DNA of 7,658 bases, from the NCBI GenBank assembly GCA_946061795.1, contig CAMGSK010000066.1, positions 1 through 7,658 on the forward strand. The letters run 5' to 3'. The translations under genes were made by a program, and so were the position numbers. The notes under the pieces were generated by a model. It was given only the letters and a program-made list of their open reading frames with translations, did no database searches and had not been told where the DNA came from. The stretch comes from an uncultured Elusimicrobium sp. (lineage in GTDB: Bacteria > Elusimicrobiota > Elusimicrobia > Elusimicrobiales > Elusimicrobiaceae). Shown here in pieces: positions 1 to 6,491 of this stretch. The first letter of the stretch is position 1. Each line of letters opens with the position of its first letter.

Positions 1-567
1 CTTAAGTGAAGCAGAAAGCGCATTGCTGGGCATATCGTTATACCGGCCGCCGGGAAACACTTCTTCTCCGATGTGAATGGTGCCCGCCAAAAAAGTGCCC
101 GCCGTCAGCACCACGGTTTTGGCCCGGTAAAACGTATGGCGCAGGGTTTCCACCCCCTCCACACCGCCGTCACCGGCCGCGACAGAGGCCGCTTCGTCCT
201 GCATGACGTCCAGATTGGGCTGCAGTTCCAAAGCGTGTTTAAAGTTAAACTGATAGGCCTTTTTATCACATTGCACGCGCGGGGAATGCACGGCGGGACC
301 TTTGCCTGTGTTGAGCAGATGGTAATGCACGGCGGCGCTGTCTGTAATAAGCCCCATGGAGCCGCCCAGCGCGTCCAGCTCGCGCACGATTTGTCCCTTT
401 GCAATACCGCCTATGGAGGGATTGCAGGACATTTGGGCAATCGTGTCCAAACTTTGCGTCAAAAGCAGGGTTTTTGCGCCCGTTTTGGCCGAAGCCAGCG
501 CGGCCTCACAGCCCGCGTGCCCCCCGCCGATTACGATTACGTCATAACAATGCGGATATTCGTACAT
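1..567 (-). CDS. mnmG: MnmG (GidA), tRNA uridine-5-carboxymethylaminomethyl modification enzyme, N-terminal part
   Basis: With MnmE, this FAD enzyme installs the (carboxymethyl)aminomethyl group at C5 of the wobble uridine (U34) of certain tRNAs, in the cytoplasm. The window holds the first 189 codons; the frame stays open to the window edge, so the C-terminal two thirds lie outside. The N-terminus begins MYEYPHCYDVIVIGGGHAGC, with the FAD-binding Rossmann glycine motif GGGHAGCE at residues 14-21. Family signatures follow: CNPSIGG at 48-54, NTGKGPAVHSPRVQCDK at 86-102 and VVLTAGTFLAG at 152-162. The ATG at 565-567 directly abuts the TAA of mnmE with no spacer. A purine-rich GGGGAAG just upstream, inside mnmE, can serve as ribosome binding site, so translational coupling is likely. 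Identification is secure from the motifs and from the partner gene next door. Confidence 0.97.
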   Translation of the reverse strand, partial: MYEYPHCYDVIVIGGGHAGCEAALASAKTGAKTLLLTQSLDTIAQMSCNPSIGGIAKGQIVRELDALGGSMGLITDSAAVHYHLLNTGKGPAVHSPRVQCDKKAYQFNFKHALELQPNLDVMQDEAASVAAGDGGVEGVETLRHTFYRAKTVVLTAGTFLAGTIHIGEEVFPGGRYNDMPSNALSASLK

Positions 568-1929
568 TTACTTCCCCATACAAAACGTAGAAAAAATAAT
601 GCCCAGTACATCGTCGGCCGTCACTTCTCCGGTCAGTTCTTTCAAGGCCCTGAGCGCGCCGCGCACGTGCTCGGCGCATAATTCCAGCCCGGCACCGTTT
701 TCCAAGCGCACACAGGCGGACTCCAATTCCGTCTGCGCGTCCAACACGGCTTCATACTGGCGCAAATTGGAAATCATTACCCCGTCTTCTCCCTCCGTTT
801 GGGAAGCCGACGCAAAAGACAAAATTTGTTTGCGCAAAGCCTCCAAACCGTCGCCGTTTTTACAAGACACGTACGCCGAGTATTGGGCTTTTCCTTCCAA
901 GAAACAGCGGCCCCGCGCCGCGCCGTCGGTCTTGTTCAGAACCAGAATGACAGGCTTGTTTTGCTTTTGCACATCGTCCCAAAGCGCTTCTTCCTGCGGA
1001 GTCAGCTCGCGCGTCAAATCCGTCACAAAAAGAACCAAATCCGCCCGTTCCATGGCGCGCAGACTGCGTTTCATGCCTTCTTGTTCGGCAGGGTCCAGCG
1101 CATGCTCGCGGATACCGGCGGTGTCGGTTAAAATAATTTTTCGTCCGTCCATGTCCAGGGTTTCTTCTACTGTGTCGCGCGTGGTGCCGCTTTGGTCGGC
1201 CACGATGGCGCGGTCAAACCCCACCAAGGCGTTGAGCAGGCTGGATTTACCGCAGTTGGGCGCGCCCACGATGGCGGTTTTCAGCCCTTCTTTAATCAAA
1301 CGGCCGACGGAAAAAGTGTCCGCCAATTTCCCCAGTTTCTGCGCCTGCTCCCGCCAAATCCGCCCCGTGGCCGCCACATCCAGCGGAGGCATTTCTTCAT
1401 CCACGTCGTCCAGCCGCGCCTCTATTTGCGCCAGCGAGCGGGCCAGCGCGTCTTTGACGGCGTTTAATTTGCCGCTCAGTTTTCCGTCCAGGGAAGAAAA
1501 AGCCAAATCATGGGCGGCTTTATTGCCGGCGGCAATTAAATCGCACAATCCCTGGGCTTCCACCAAATCCATTTTGCCGTTTAAAAACGCCCGCTGCGAA
1601 AATTCTCCCCTCCGCGCAGGCTCCGCGCCGGCCGCACACAACAGCTCCAGCAAACGTCCGCGAATATACAGAGAGCCGTGCAGAGCAAACTCCACTACGT
1701 CTTCTCCCGTAAAACTGTTCGGAGCGGGAAAACAGCATACCAAAGCACGGTCCAGCATTTCTTCCCCGTCATAAAGAGTGCATAAAGTTTGGCGGCGGGG
1801 CTCAAACGGTTTTTTTCTGCGCGTCAAAACGTGCAAAATACGCAACGCGTCCGGCCCGGAGAGGCGGACGATACTGACAGCCCCCGCGGCGGGGCCCGTG
1901 GCCAATGCGCAAATGGTGGAAACAGTCAT
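568..1929 (-). CDS. mnmE: MnmE (TrmE), tRNA modification GTPase
   Basis: GTPase partner of MnmG in wobble-uridine modification; known family members form a dimer that uses tetrahydrofolate-bound one-carbon units. The 453-residue protein has the usual family length. The N-terminal folate-binding domain (about 1-118) includes GEFSQRAFLNGKMDL at 108-122. A helical domain is interrupted by a G domain (about 215-375) with P-loop GAPNCGKS at 222-229, SGTTRDT at 247-253, DTAG at 269-272 and NKTD at 332-335. The C-terminal helices end in FCMGK (449-453), carrying the conserved cysteine of the family FC(I)GK tail. One small oddity is NLRQ at 388-391 where the family usually has N-x-R-H. The ATG at 1927-1929 gives a normal N-terminus, but no Shine-Dalgarno precedes it; a TAAAAT box lies 6 nt upstream, so the mRNA may be leaderless. 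Its last codon touches the mnmG start. Confidence 0.97.
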   Translation of the reverse strand: MTVSTICALATGPAAGAVSIVRLSGPDALRILHVLTRRKKPFEPRRQTLCTLYDGEEMLDRALVCCFPAPNSFTGEDVVEFALHGSLYIRGRLLELLCAAGAEPARRGEFSQRAFLNGKMDLVEAQGLCDLIAAGNKAAHDLAFSSLDGKLSGKLNAVKDALARSLAQIEARLDDVDEEMPPLDVAATGRIWREQAQKLGKLADTFSVGRLIKEGLKTAIVGAPNCGKSSLLNALVGFDRAIVADQSGTTRDTVEETLDMDGRKIILTDTAGIREHALDPAEQEGMKRSLRAMERADLVLFVTDLTRELTPQEEALWDDVQKQNKPVILVLNKTDGAARGRCFLEGKAQYSAYVSCKNGDGLEALRKQILSFASASQTEGEDGVMISNLRQYEAVLDAQTELESACVRLENGAGLELCAEHVRGALRALKELTGEVTADDVLGIIFSTFCMGK

Positions 1930-1935
1930 AGTTTC

Positions 1936-1941
1936 ATTTTA
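1936..1941 (-). promoter_or_regulatory. possible -10 box giving a leaderless mnmE mRNA
   Basis: On the minus strand TAAAAT is followed by GAAACT and then the mnmE ATG, so transcription starting about 7 nt after the box would begin on the start codon. No Shine-Dalgarno is visible upstream of this ATG. No good -35 hexamer stands at 16-18 nt, so the call is tentative. A second TAAAAT overlaps the AT-rich stretch slightly farther upstream. Confidence 0.3.
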
Positions 1942-2025
1942 TCAATTTTAAGGGGTTTTTAGGATATTTTTCAGAGTTTATTTTTCCGACGGAAATCCTG
2001 CCGCATAAAACCCCGCTTTTGCAGA

Positions 2026-2040
2026 GGTTATTTTATAACC
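2026..2040. other. small palindrome GGTTAT-TTT-ATAACC in the pilin-mnmE spacer
   Basis: A perfect 6-bp inverted repeat with a 3-nt centre lies just past the pilin terminator, in the AT-rich spacer ahead of mnmE. It could be a protein-binding site or an AT-rich promoter part, but nothing assigns a function. The rest of the 1930-2043 spacer is AT-rich with a short TTTCC-GAC-GGAAA inverted repeat and no gene. Confidence 0.3.
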
Positions 2041-2043
2041 GAA

Positions 2044-2070
2044 AACGCCCCGGATCCTGTCCGGGGCGTT
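2044..2070 (-). terminator. intrinsic terminator of the pilin gene
   Basis: An 11-bp perfect stem (AACGCCCCGGA with TCCGGGGCGTT) encloses a 5-nt loop. On the minus strand it is followed by TTTTC counting the last stem bases, and it lies 25 nt past the pilin stop. The T run is short but the stem is very GC-rich. It separates the pilin transcript from mnmE; the plus-strand tail is poorer in T. Confidence 0.8.
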
Positions 2071-2095
2071 GGTTTCAAAATGGGCAAATGCTGAT

Positions 2096-2587
2096 TTATT
2101 GGAAAACCCAAGCAGTCTCTTTTTTCACCGCGCCGGCCGTGCGGCATGCTTCATCGCCACCGGAACAATAAAATACACCGTGTTCCCCTCCGCCGTCATA
2201 GGCAGTACCGACAAAGTTGACGGAATAATTTTTTCCGATACGGTCCGCATACAAATCCAAAGCATGGCCTGATTTGCTGTGGTCTCTGGTGCATTCATCG
2301 GCGTAAATTTCAAAATTTTTCGTCGTAATATGGCTTCTTCCGTTCACATCTGTTAAAGTCCCCGGTAAAGTAATATCCAAATCTTCCAGTTTCCATGTTC
2401 CGCATTCGTCGCCCGTGTTTAAAACATATACGTCTTCCGCGTCTGAAAGTGCTTTTAACAGAATTTTCGCTTCCGAAACGCGGCTTTTTTCCACCGCCTT
2501 GGTGTACTGGGGCAATGCCACCGCCGACAATATTCCGATAATTAACACCACGACCAAAAGTTCAATCAACGTAAAACCTTTTTTCAT
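2096..2587 (-). CDS. type IV pilin-like protein (prepilin-type N-terminal cleavage/methylation domain)
   Basis: A 163-residue secreted pilin or pseudopilin. The class III prepilin signal is textbook: short leader MKKG, cleavage before F5, then TLIELL with the conserved glutamate at position 5 of the mature protein, and a hydrophobic helix to about residue 26 (LVVVLIIGILSAVALPQY). Family members are processed by prepilin peptidase (PilD) and built into a pilus or a type II secretion pseudopilus. The globular part (about 35-163) has four cysteines (62, 99, 141, 148), enough for two disulfides, and a glycine-rich stretch at 127-144. The start is fixed by GGGAG at 2593-2597, five bases before ATG; an in-frame TTG 14 codons upstream would spoil the prepilin leader. 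No pilus assembly genes are adjacent. The gene has its own promoter and terminator. Whether it is a major pilin, minor pilin or pseudopilin cannot be told. Confidence 0.93.
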   Translation of the reverse strand: MKKGFTLIELLVVVLIIGILSAVALPQYTKAVEKSRVSEAKILLKALSDAEDVYVLNTGDECGTWKLEDLDITLPGTLTDVNGRSHITTKNFEIYADECTRDHSKSGHALDLYADRIGKNYSVNFVGTAYDGGGEHGVFYCSGGDEACRTAGAVKKETAWVFQ

Positions 2588-2601
2588 TTTTTCTCCCTTC
2601 G

Positions 2602-2671
2602 GACTCTCTGATACCAAACCCGTCGGCAACGGACCAAAGCCGCTGTGCCGTATTCTTTGAAACGGAGAGTC
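2602..2671 (-). other. structured 5' leader of the pilin mRNA
   Basis: GACTCTC (2665-2671 on the minus strand) pairs perfectly with GAGAGTC (2602-2608), a 7-bp closing helix that ends only 4 nt before the GGGAG ribosome binding site. Inside are shorter pairings such as CAAAG with CTTTG and CGGC with GCCG. This suggests a branched leader. I recognise no known riboswitch class, so regulation is inference. Confidence 0.35.
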
Positions 2672-2698
2672 TTTTCTTCAATTTCCTTTCCAAGTTAA

Positions 2699-2726
2699 AA
2701 TTTATCAAAAAAAAAAAATGCGTCAA
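2699..2726 (-). promoter_or_regulatory. pilin promoter with a T12 tract in the spacer
   Basis: On the minus strand TTGACG (2721-2726, -35) is followed 16 nt later by TAAATT (2699-2704, -10). The spacer is CA, then twelve T (2707-2718), then GA. The expected transcript start near 2692 leaves a leader of about 105 nt before the pilin ATG. The -35 matches the sigma-70 consensus at five of six bases, the -10 at four of six. The homopolymer could vary in length by slippage. Confidence 0.5.
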
Positions 2727-2743
2727 GCTTTTTACAAACAGCC

Positions 2744-2780
2744 AAAAAAATCCCTCCGTTTAATAAACGGAGGGATTTTT
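2744..2780 (-). terminator. intrinsic terminator of the rpmH-to-jag operon
   Basis: A 10-bp stem, TCCCTCCGTT with AACGGAGGGA, has a 5-nt loop and is followed on the minus strand by seven T. It begins 18 nt past the jag stop. Five T on the other side make it potentially bidirectional, but no plus-strand gene reads into it. Confidence 0.92.
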
Positions 2781-2798
2781 CAGATCAGCAAACAAAAC

Positions 2799-4184
2799 TT
2801 ACTTTTGTTCGGTTTCCGCCGCAGCCTCCCCGTCGGTCTGGGCCGGCGTTTCAAACAGCGGGCCGCAAGCGCAACCCGTCTGCGTCTCGTTCTCAGCGCA
2901 GTTGCGGGCCAGTTCGGCCTGGCAGGTGCCTCCCTGCGCGTCATCGGCGGCAGACTGGGTTTGCGGCAATTCAGCGGCGGGTTCAACCACCGGAGTTTCC
3001 GTCACCGGCGCGGATGCGGTTTCCTGCGCCTGCTCAGGCGTTTGGAAAGAAGGCTCACAGGCGCAGCCCGTTTGCACTTCGTTTTCAGCGCAGTTGCGGG
3101 CCAATTCGGCCTGGCAGGTGCCGCCTTGCGCATTATCGGCGGCGGGCTCGGTTTGCGGCAACTCGGCCGCGGGAACAGCGGCCGGAGCCGGCTCCGCAGA
3201 AGCGGCAGGAGCGGTCGTTTCTTCAAAGAAAGTCTGAACGGAAATCACTTCTTTGGGCTCGGTTTCCTTTTGCACGGGTTGGTCGGCCGGGCGGGGACGC
3301 AGGGTCACTTTGCGCCATTGGCCTTCCCCTTCGGAAACGGTAATAACGAATTCGTTGTTTTCCGCCGCGCGGTGGATATAGCGGCGCAGCTGCGCGCTCA
3401 TCGGGCGGAAACGGTAAACGCTGTATCCGTTCTTGATTTGGTTGATACCGTACTCCAAATCGGAGTTGATTTTATCTTCGGCTTTGCGCCAATAATTCTG
3501 CGTATCGGCAATAACGGATATCGGTTTGTCAAAATGGCGGCTCAGGCTCAGCGTGGCCAAATACTGCAGGGATTCCAAGGTCTTGCCTTCTTTGCCGATG
3601 ACGATGGCCGGATGGTCGCAGTCAAAAGTCAGCAAAATACGCTGTTGTTTTTCGTCCCACCACGCATGCAGATTTTCCGTTTGGACGCCCATATGGGAAA
3701 GCACATTTCCGAGGAAATCTTTGGCTTCCTGCAAGGGCGCTTTCAAATACTCAGGAACAACGGCGTTTTGAATCTGCTCACAAGGCAAAAGCTGCTTTTC
3801 GTTGGTGCGGGGAGCATTGTCCGCCACTCTGCCGTGGGAGGCGTAAGCGCGGCGGCCGCCGCGTTTGATTTCCCGCACGGAACAGGAACGGTCGTTTTTG
3901 CGGGAGCGGGAAGCGCCGCGTCCGCCGCGTTCGTTTTTGCGCGAGGAAGAACGGCTCTTCTTTTTGGGGACGTCCATATAAATTTGCGCGTCTAAATTGC
4001 CCGACACCCAGCGTTTCTGGCGCAATTCCACCACGGCCGGACGCGCGCCGATGCCCAAAAAGCCCTTGCGCGGATTTTCCAGCACGGACACTTCCACCTG
4101 GTCCCGGCGCAGGCCCAACTCTTTCAACCCTTTTTCAATGGCCAAAGATACTTCTTTGGCTTGCACTTTGATTTTATGCGGCAT
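2799..4184 (-). CDS. jag: Jag/KhpB-type RNA-binding protein with a duplicated cysteine-rich tail
   Basis: Cytoplasmic RNA-binding protein of the Jag (KhpB/EloR) family, usually encoded beside yidC. In some bacteria it regulates cell elongation and division by binding RNA. The 461 residues show the Jag_N domain with KGFLGIG at 40-46, a basic Ser/Arg/Gly-rich linker (about 73-119), a KH domain with VIGKEGKTL at 195-203 and an R3H domain with PMSAQLRRYIH at 261-271 (R267-x3-H271). These account for residues 1 to about 300 and fit the family. The remaining 160 residues are unusual: a Pro/Ala/Glu/Thr-rich tail holding two 45-residue copies (339-383 and 403-447), each with cysteines spaced C-x7-C-x8-C-x-C. 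No membrane segment or signal peptide is visible. The start is supported by AGGAG at 4193-4197, 8 nt before ATG and 15 nt after yidC. Core identity is firm; the tail's role is unknown. Confidence 0.95.
   Translation of the reverse strand: MPHKIKVQAKEVSLAIEKGLKELGLRRDQVEVSVLENPRKGFLGIGARPAVVELRQKRWVSGNLDAQIYMDVPKKKSRSSSRKNERGGRGASRSRKNDRSCSVREIKRGGRRAYASHGRVADNAPRTNEKQLLPCEQIQNAVVPEYLKAPLQEAKDFLGNVLSHMGVQTENLHAWWDEKQQRILLTFDCDHPAIVIGKEGKTLESLQYLATLSLSRHFDKPISVIADTQNYWRKAEDKINSDLEYGINQIKNGYSVYRFRPMSAQLRRYIHRAAENNEFVITVSEGEGQWRKVTLRPRPADQPVQKETEPKEVISVQTFFEETTAPAASAEPAPAAVPAAELPQTEPAADNAQGGTCQAELARNCAENEVQTGCACEPSFQTPEQAQETASAPVTETPVVEPAAELPQTQSAADDAQGGTCQAELARNCAENETQTGCACGPLFETPAQTDGEAAAETEQK
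2844..2978 (-). repeat. tandem repeat copy 2 in jag (Cys-rich unit)
   Basis: Encodes jag residues 403-447, starting AAELPQTQSAADDAQGGT, with cysteines at 421, 429, 438 and 440. By direct comparison it matches copy 1 at about 79% of bases (28 differences in 135) and 38 of 45 residues. Fifteen codons differ only silently, seven change the residue, and the Cys core differs at one residue. Confidence 0.9.
3036..3170 (-). repeat. tandem repeat copy 1 in jag (Cys-rich unit)
   Basis: Encodes jag residues 339-383, starting AAELPQTEPAADNAQGGT, with cysteines at 357, 365, 374 and 376. It lies exactly 64 codons from copy 2. The Pro/Ala/Thr-rich stretches before both copies also resemble each other, so the duplicated unit is probably about 64 codons. 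Confidence 0.9.
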
Positions 4185-4199
4185 AAAATAAACTCCTTC

Positions 4200-5792
4200 T
4201 TATTTCGCGTTTGCGATTTTTCTGTTGGCGATAGTTTGAATGCCAAACGTAATGAGGCTGTTGGTCAGCCAGTACAATACCAGACCCGACGGGAAATTCA
4301 TAAACAGCAGCGTAAAAATCAGCGGCATGTATTTAAACATGGCGGCCTGGCTCGGGTCCATACCCGCAGGCATGGTAGCCCGCTGCTGAAAGAACATCAC
4401 CGCGCCCATCAAAACGGGCAGAATGTAATACGGATCTTTGGAAGACAAATCCGTAATCCACAGCATAAATCCCGCTCCGTGCAAAGACCAAGACGTGCGC
4501 AACGCGTTAAACAGCGCCAAGAAAATAGGCAGCTGTATCAGCATAGGCAAACAGCCCGAGAGCGGATTGATTTTATGTTTTTGGTACAAGGCCAGCATTT
4601 CGCGGTTGAGCGCTTCGGGATTGCCCTTGTACTTTTCCTGCAGGCGTTTCATTTCCGGCTGAACCTTTTTCATTTGTGCGCCGGATTTCAGAGACATCAG
4701 CGTAAATTTGCCCAAAATCAGCTGCAGCAAAACAGTCAGCATGATAATGGCCACGCCGTAGTTGCCGGTCCATCCGTAAAACAACTCCAGCACGTTGCGC
4801 GCCAAACGGCCCAGCGCGCCGAAGAAACCGAACTCAATACTGCGGTCCAGATGATACGGCATTTTTTCAAACTGCTGGTAATCTTTGGGGCCGAAATAAA
4901 ACTCAGACTGCAACACTTCCGACGTTTTGGCCGCCACCGTGCGGGAAGGCACGTTGATGAGCATGCGGGGGCCTTCCACGTCTCCCTCACCCATCAACCC
5001 CCACAAACGTTTCTTGGTGGTGACGACGGATTTGGAACTTTCCAGCTTGCCGGCCGTCCAGTTTTGGGGAATCAGCACGCTTAAAAAGTAGCGGTTTTCC
5101 ACGCCGGCCCAAATCCAGTCCGCTCCCGATACGGGAGAAACGTCTTTCGGGCCGAATTTCACCAATTTGGGATGCTTTTTGCCCTTTTCCAACTGGGCCA
5201 GATAAACGGCTTTGGATTCGCGTTCATTGTCGGAAAGTTCGCTTTTGACCGTAGAAAGACCGGGGCCGAAATTAAACGCAAAAGCCGGAACGGTCACATC
5301 CGTTTTGGTACGGTTGGCCAGCTCTACGTCCAAGCCGCCCAGTCCGTTTTCGCCAAAGCGGTAGGTTTTGTTTATCTCCACGCCCGGGGCCAAAGAAGCC
5401 GTAAAGGTAATGGAGTCGTGCGTGCGTTTGCTTTCCCGGAAGTCAGCTTGCGCAAAAGTGGCAAAATAGCCCTCTCCCTTATAAGGGGTCAGGTTTACGT
5501 CGGCCACAACATCTTTAAACAAATATTCTTTAATAGCCGCGCCTTTGGAGGTGAAGGTAATCTGCGCGGAGGGAGCCTGAAAAGAAATCAATTCTTCCGG
5601 CCGGGAGGAAGCGGCGGCTTTCATTAAGCCGGCAGCGGATGAATCCGCCAAGGCCAAATTCTCTTTCGTTTTGGCCAGTTCCCGCTCGGCGGCTTGCTGC
5701 TGCGCCTGCATACGCGGGACGGTGACGAATTGATTATATCCCGTCACCAGCAGCAGAAAAAACAGGGCCGCCAGTAAAAACTTTCTGTCCAT
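4200..5792 (-). CDS. yidC: YidC membrane protein insertase (Oxa1 family, Gram-negative long form)
   Basis: Inserts and folds inner-membrane proteins, alone or with SecYEG. The 530-residue protein has the Gram-negative layout: N-terminal membrane anchor (5-18), coiled Ala/Gln/Glu-rich segment (28-60), periplasmic beta-rich domain (about 70-310) and a conserved five-helix-type core (about 340-525). Core signatures are INPLSGCLPMLIQLPIFLAL at 408-427, DPYYILPVLMGAVMFFQQ at 453-470 and NFPSGLVLYWLTNSL at 499-513. The long form with a periplasmic domain implies an outer-membrane-bearing cell. Aligned by eye with E. coli YidC, the conserved arginine of the hydrophilic groove (E. coli R366) is glutamine here (Q357, codon at 4722-4724); the nearest basic residue is K362. 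The start has AGAGGA at 5798-5803, five bases before ATG. It sits 71 nt after yidD and 15 nt before jag. Confidence 0.97.
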   Translation of the reverse strand: MDRKFLLAALFFLLLVTGYNQFVTVPRMQAQQQAAERELAKTKENLALADSSAAGLMKAAASSRPEELISFQAPSAQITFTSKGAAIKEYLFKDVVADVNLTPYKGEGYFATFAQADFRESKRTHDSITFTASLAPGVEINKTYRFGENGLGGLDVELANRTKTDVTVPAFAFNFGPGLSTVKSELSDNERESKAVYLAQLEKGKKHPKLVKFGPKDVSPVSGADWIWAGVENRYFLSVLIPQNWTAGKLESSKSVVTTKKRLWGLMGEGDVEGPRMLINVPSRTVAAKTSEVLQSEFYFGPKDYQQFEKMPYHLDRSIEFGFFGALGRLARNVLELFYGWTGNYGVAIIMLTVLLQLILGKFTLMSLKSGAQMKKVQPEMKRLQEKYKGNPEALNREMLALYQKHKINPLSGCLPMLIQLPIFLALFNALRTSWSLHGAGFMLWITDLSSKDPYYILPVLMGAVMFFQQRATMPAGMDPSQAAMFKYMPLIFTLLFMNFPSGLVLYWLTNSLITFGIQTIANRKIANAK

Positions 5793-5811
5793 AAAAATCC
5801 TCTGAAAACAG

Positions 5812-5826
5812 GCCGCCGTAGGCGGC
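5812..5826 (-). other. GC hairpin ahead of the yidC ribosome binding site
   Basis: GCCGCC and GGCGGC form a 6-bp stem with a 3-nt loop in the yidD-yidC spacer, 8 nt upstream of the yidC Shine-Dalgarno. A few T follow it on the minus strand, so it could slow transcription weakly or stabilise the yidC part of the message. It is too short to call a terminator. Confidence 0.4.
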
Positions 5827-5864
5827 GGGCTCGTTCAGCGGGCTTTCAAAACCGGAAAAAAGGT

Positions 5865-6101
5865 TCACGGCACCGGGTCATAACCGCCCGGATGAAAAGG
5901 ATGACAGCGGCATACCCTGCACAGGGCCAGCCAGCCTCCTTTTAATGCGCCGTATTTGCCGAGCGCTTCCTTGGCATACTGACTGCACGTGGGCGTAAAA
6001 CGGCACACCCCGCGCGGCCCCAGAAACGGCCGGACAAACAACATAAATGCATCCAGCAAATACAATGCCGTTTTACGGCATAAGGGCGAAATCTTTTTCA
6101 T
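5865..6101 (-). CDS. yidD: YidD, membrane protein insertion efficiency factor
   Basis: Small membrane-associated protein that helps YidC-dependent insertion of membrane proteins. The 78 residues match the family closely: an amphipathic or hydrophobic N-terminal helix (about 11-27), [20 protein letters not shown] at 24-43 and the C-terminal signature [14 protein letters not shown] at 65-78, ending on the last conserved residue. I take the ATG at 6099-6101 rather than the ATG 13 codons upstream. It overlaps the rnpA stop as ATGA, the usual coupling arrangement, and gives the normal family N-terminus; the longer version would add an Arg-rich stretch unlike the family. No Shine-Dalgarno is visible, which fits coupled translation from rnpA. 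Confidence 0.95.
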   Translation of the reverse strand: MKKISPLCRKTALYLLDAFMLFVRPFLGPRGVCRFTPTCSQYAKEALGKYGALKGGWLALCRVCRCHPFHPGGYDPVP

Positions 6102-6490
6102 AGCGAAGACGCGGCGTCTTGCGCGTTCTCTTGTCCGCAAAGCAGTCCGGCTTTACGGCACAGGTCAAGCACGGCGTTTTCCGCCGAGTCCGCCTCAGCC
6201 CAACATTCATTTGTGCGGGGACTGAAAATATAGTCCGTTCCGCTCTTTAATTTTTTCCGATTCAGTCTGAAAGCTTCCCGAAGAAGCCGTTTGGCGCGGT
6301 TGCGCACCACCGCATTGCCCAACTTTTTGGATACAACCAGCCCCATCCGTACGTCGTCTTTGCCCAGAGGGGCAGGCTTCCACCACAGGACAAGGCCGGG
6401 GCCTTGTATGCGCGTTCCGCCGCGGATGATAGTCTTAAAATCGTTTTTAAGATGCAAGCGGCGGCCTCTGGGGAAGCCCTGGGACGTCAT
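6098..6490 (-). CDS. rnpA: RNase P protein component
   Basis: Protein subunit that assists the catalytic RNA of RNase P in removing 5' leaders from tRNA precursors. The 130 residues include the diagnostic RNR region [20 protein letters not shown] at 55-74, and an N-terminal [16 protein letters not shown] (10-25) matching the usual RL-x-x-x-DF pattern. The C-terminal tail after about residue 115 ([13 protein letters not shown]) is not conserved. The ATG lies one base after the rpmH TAA with no clear Shine-Dalgarno, so translation is probably coupled to rpmH. The gene ends in a 4-nt ATGA overlap with yidD. The rnpA RNA partner (rnpB) is not in the window. Confidence 0.96.
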   Translation of the reverse strand: MTSQGFPRGRRLHLKNDFKTIIRGGTRIQGPGLVLWWKPAPLGKDDVRMGLVVSKKLGNAVVRNRAKRLLREAFRLNRKKLKSGTDYIFSPRTNECWAEADSAENAVLDLCRKAGLLCGQENAQDAASSL

Positions 6491-6491
6491 A

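Noticed and set aside
599..1774. 391-codon plus-strand open frame opposite mnmE
   Set aside because: Antisense shadow of mnmE with Ser/Arg/Pro-rich composition, no recognisable motif and no ribosome binding site.
2588..2629. TTG start extending the pilin by 14 residues
   Set aside because: It would place 14 extra residues before the MKKG leader and has no ribosome binding site, while the ATG at 2587 has GGGAG at ideal spacing.
2718..3995. 425-codon plus-strand open frame opposite jag
   Set aside because: It lies entirely antisense to jag, whose Jag_N, KH and R3H motifs are clear. The frame is open because the Ala/Arg/Glu-rich jag codons rarely give stops on the other strand, and its start follows the T12 tract without a ribosome binding site.
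4161..5084. 307-codon plus-strand open frame opposite yidC
   Set aside because: Gln/His/Arg-rich product typical of a reverse-complement shadow; yidC is unmistakable on the other strand.
6102..6140. longer YidD start 13 codons upstream
   Set aside because: It adds an Arg-rich stretch not typical of YidD and overlaps rnpA by 43 nt; the ATGA junction gives the standard start.
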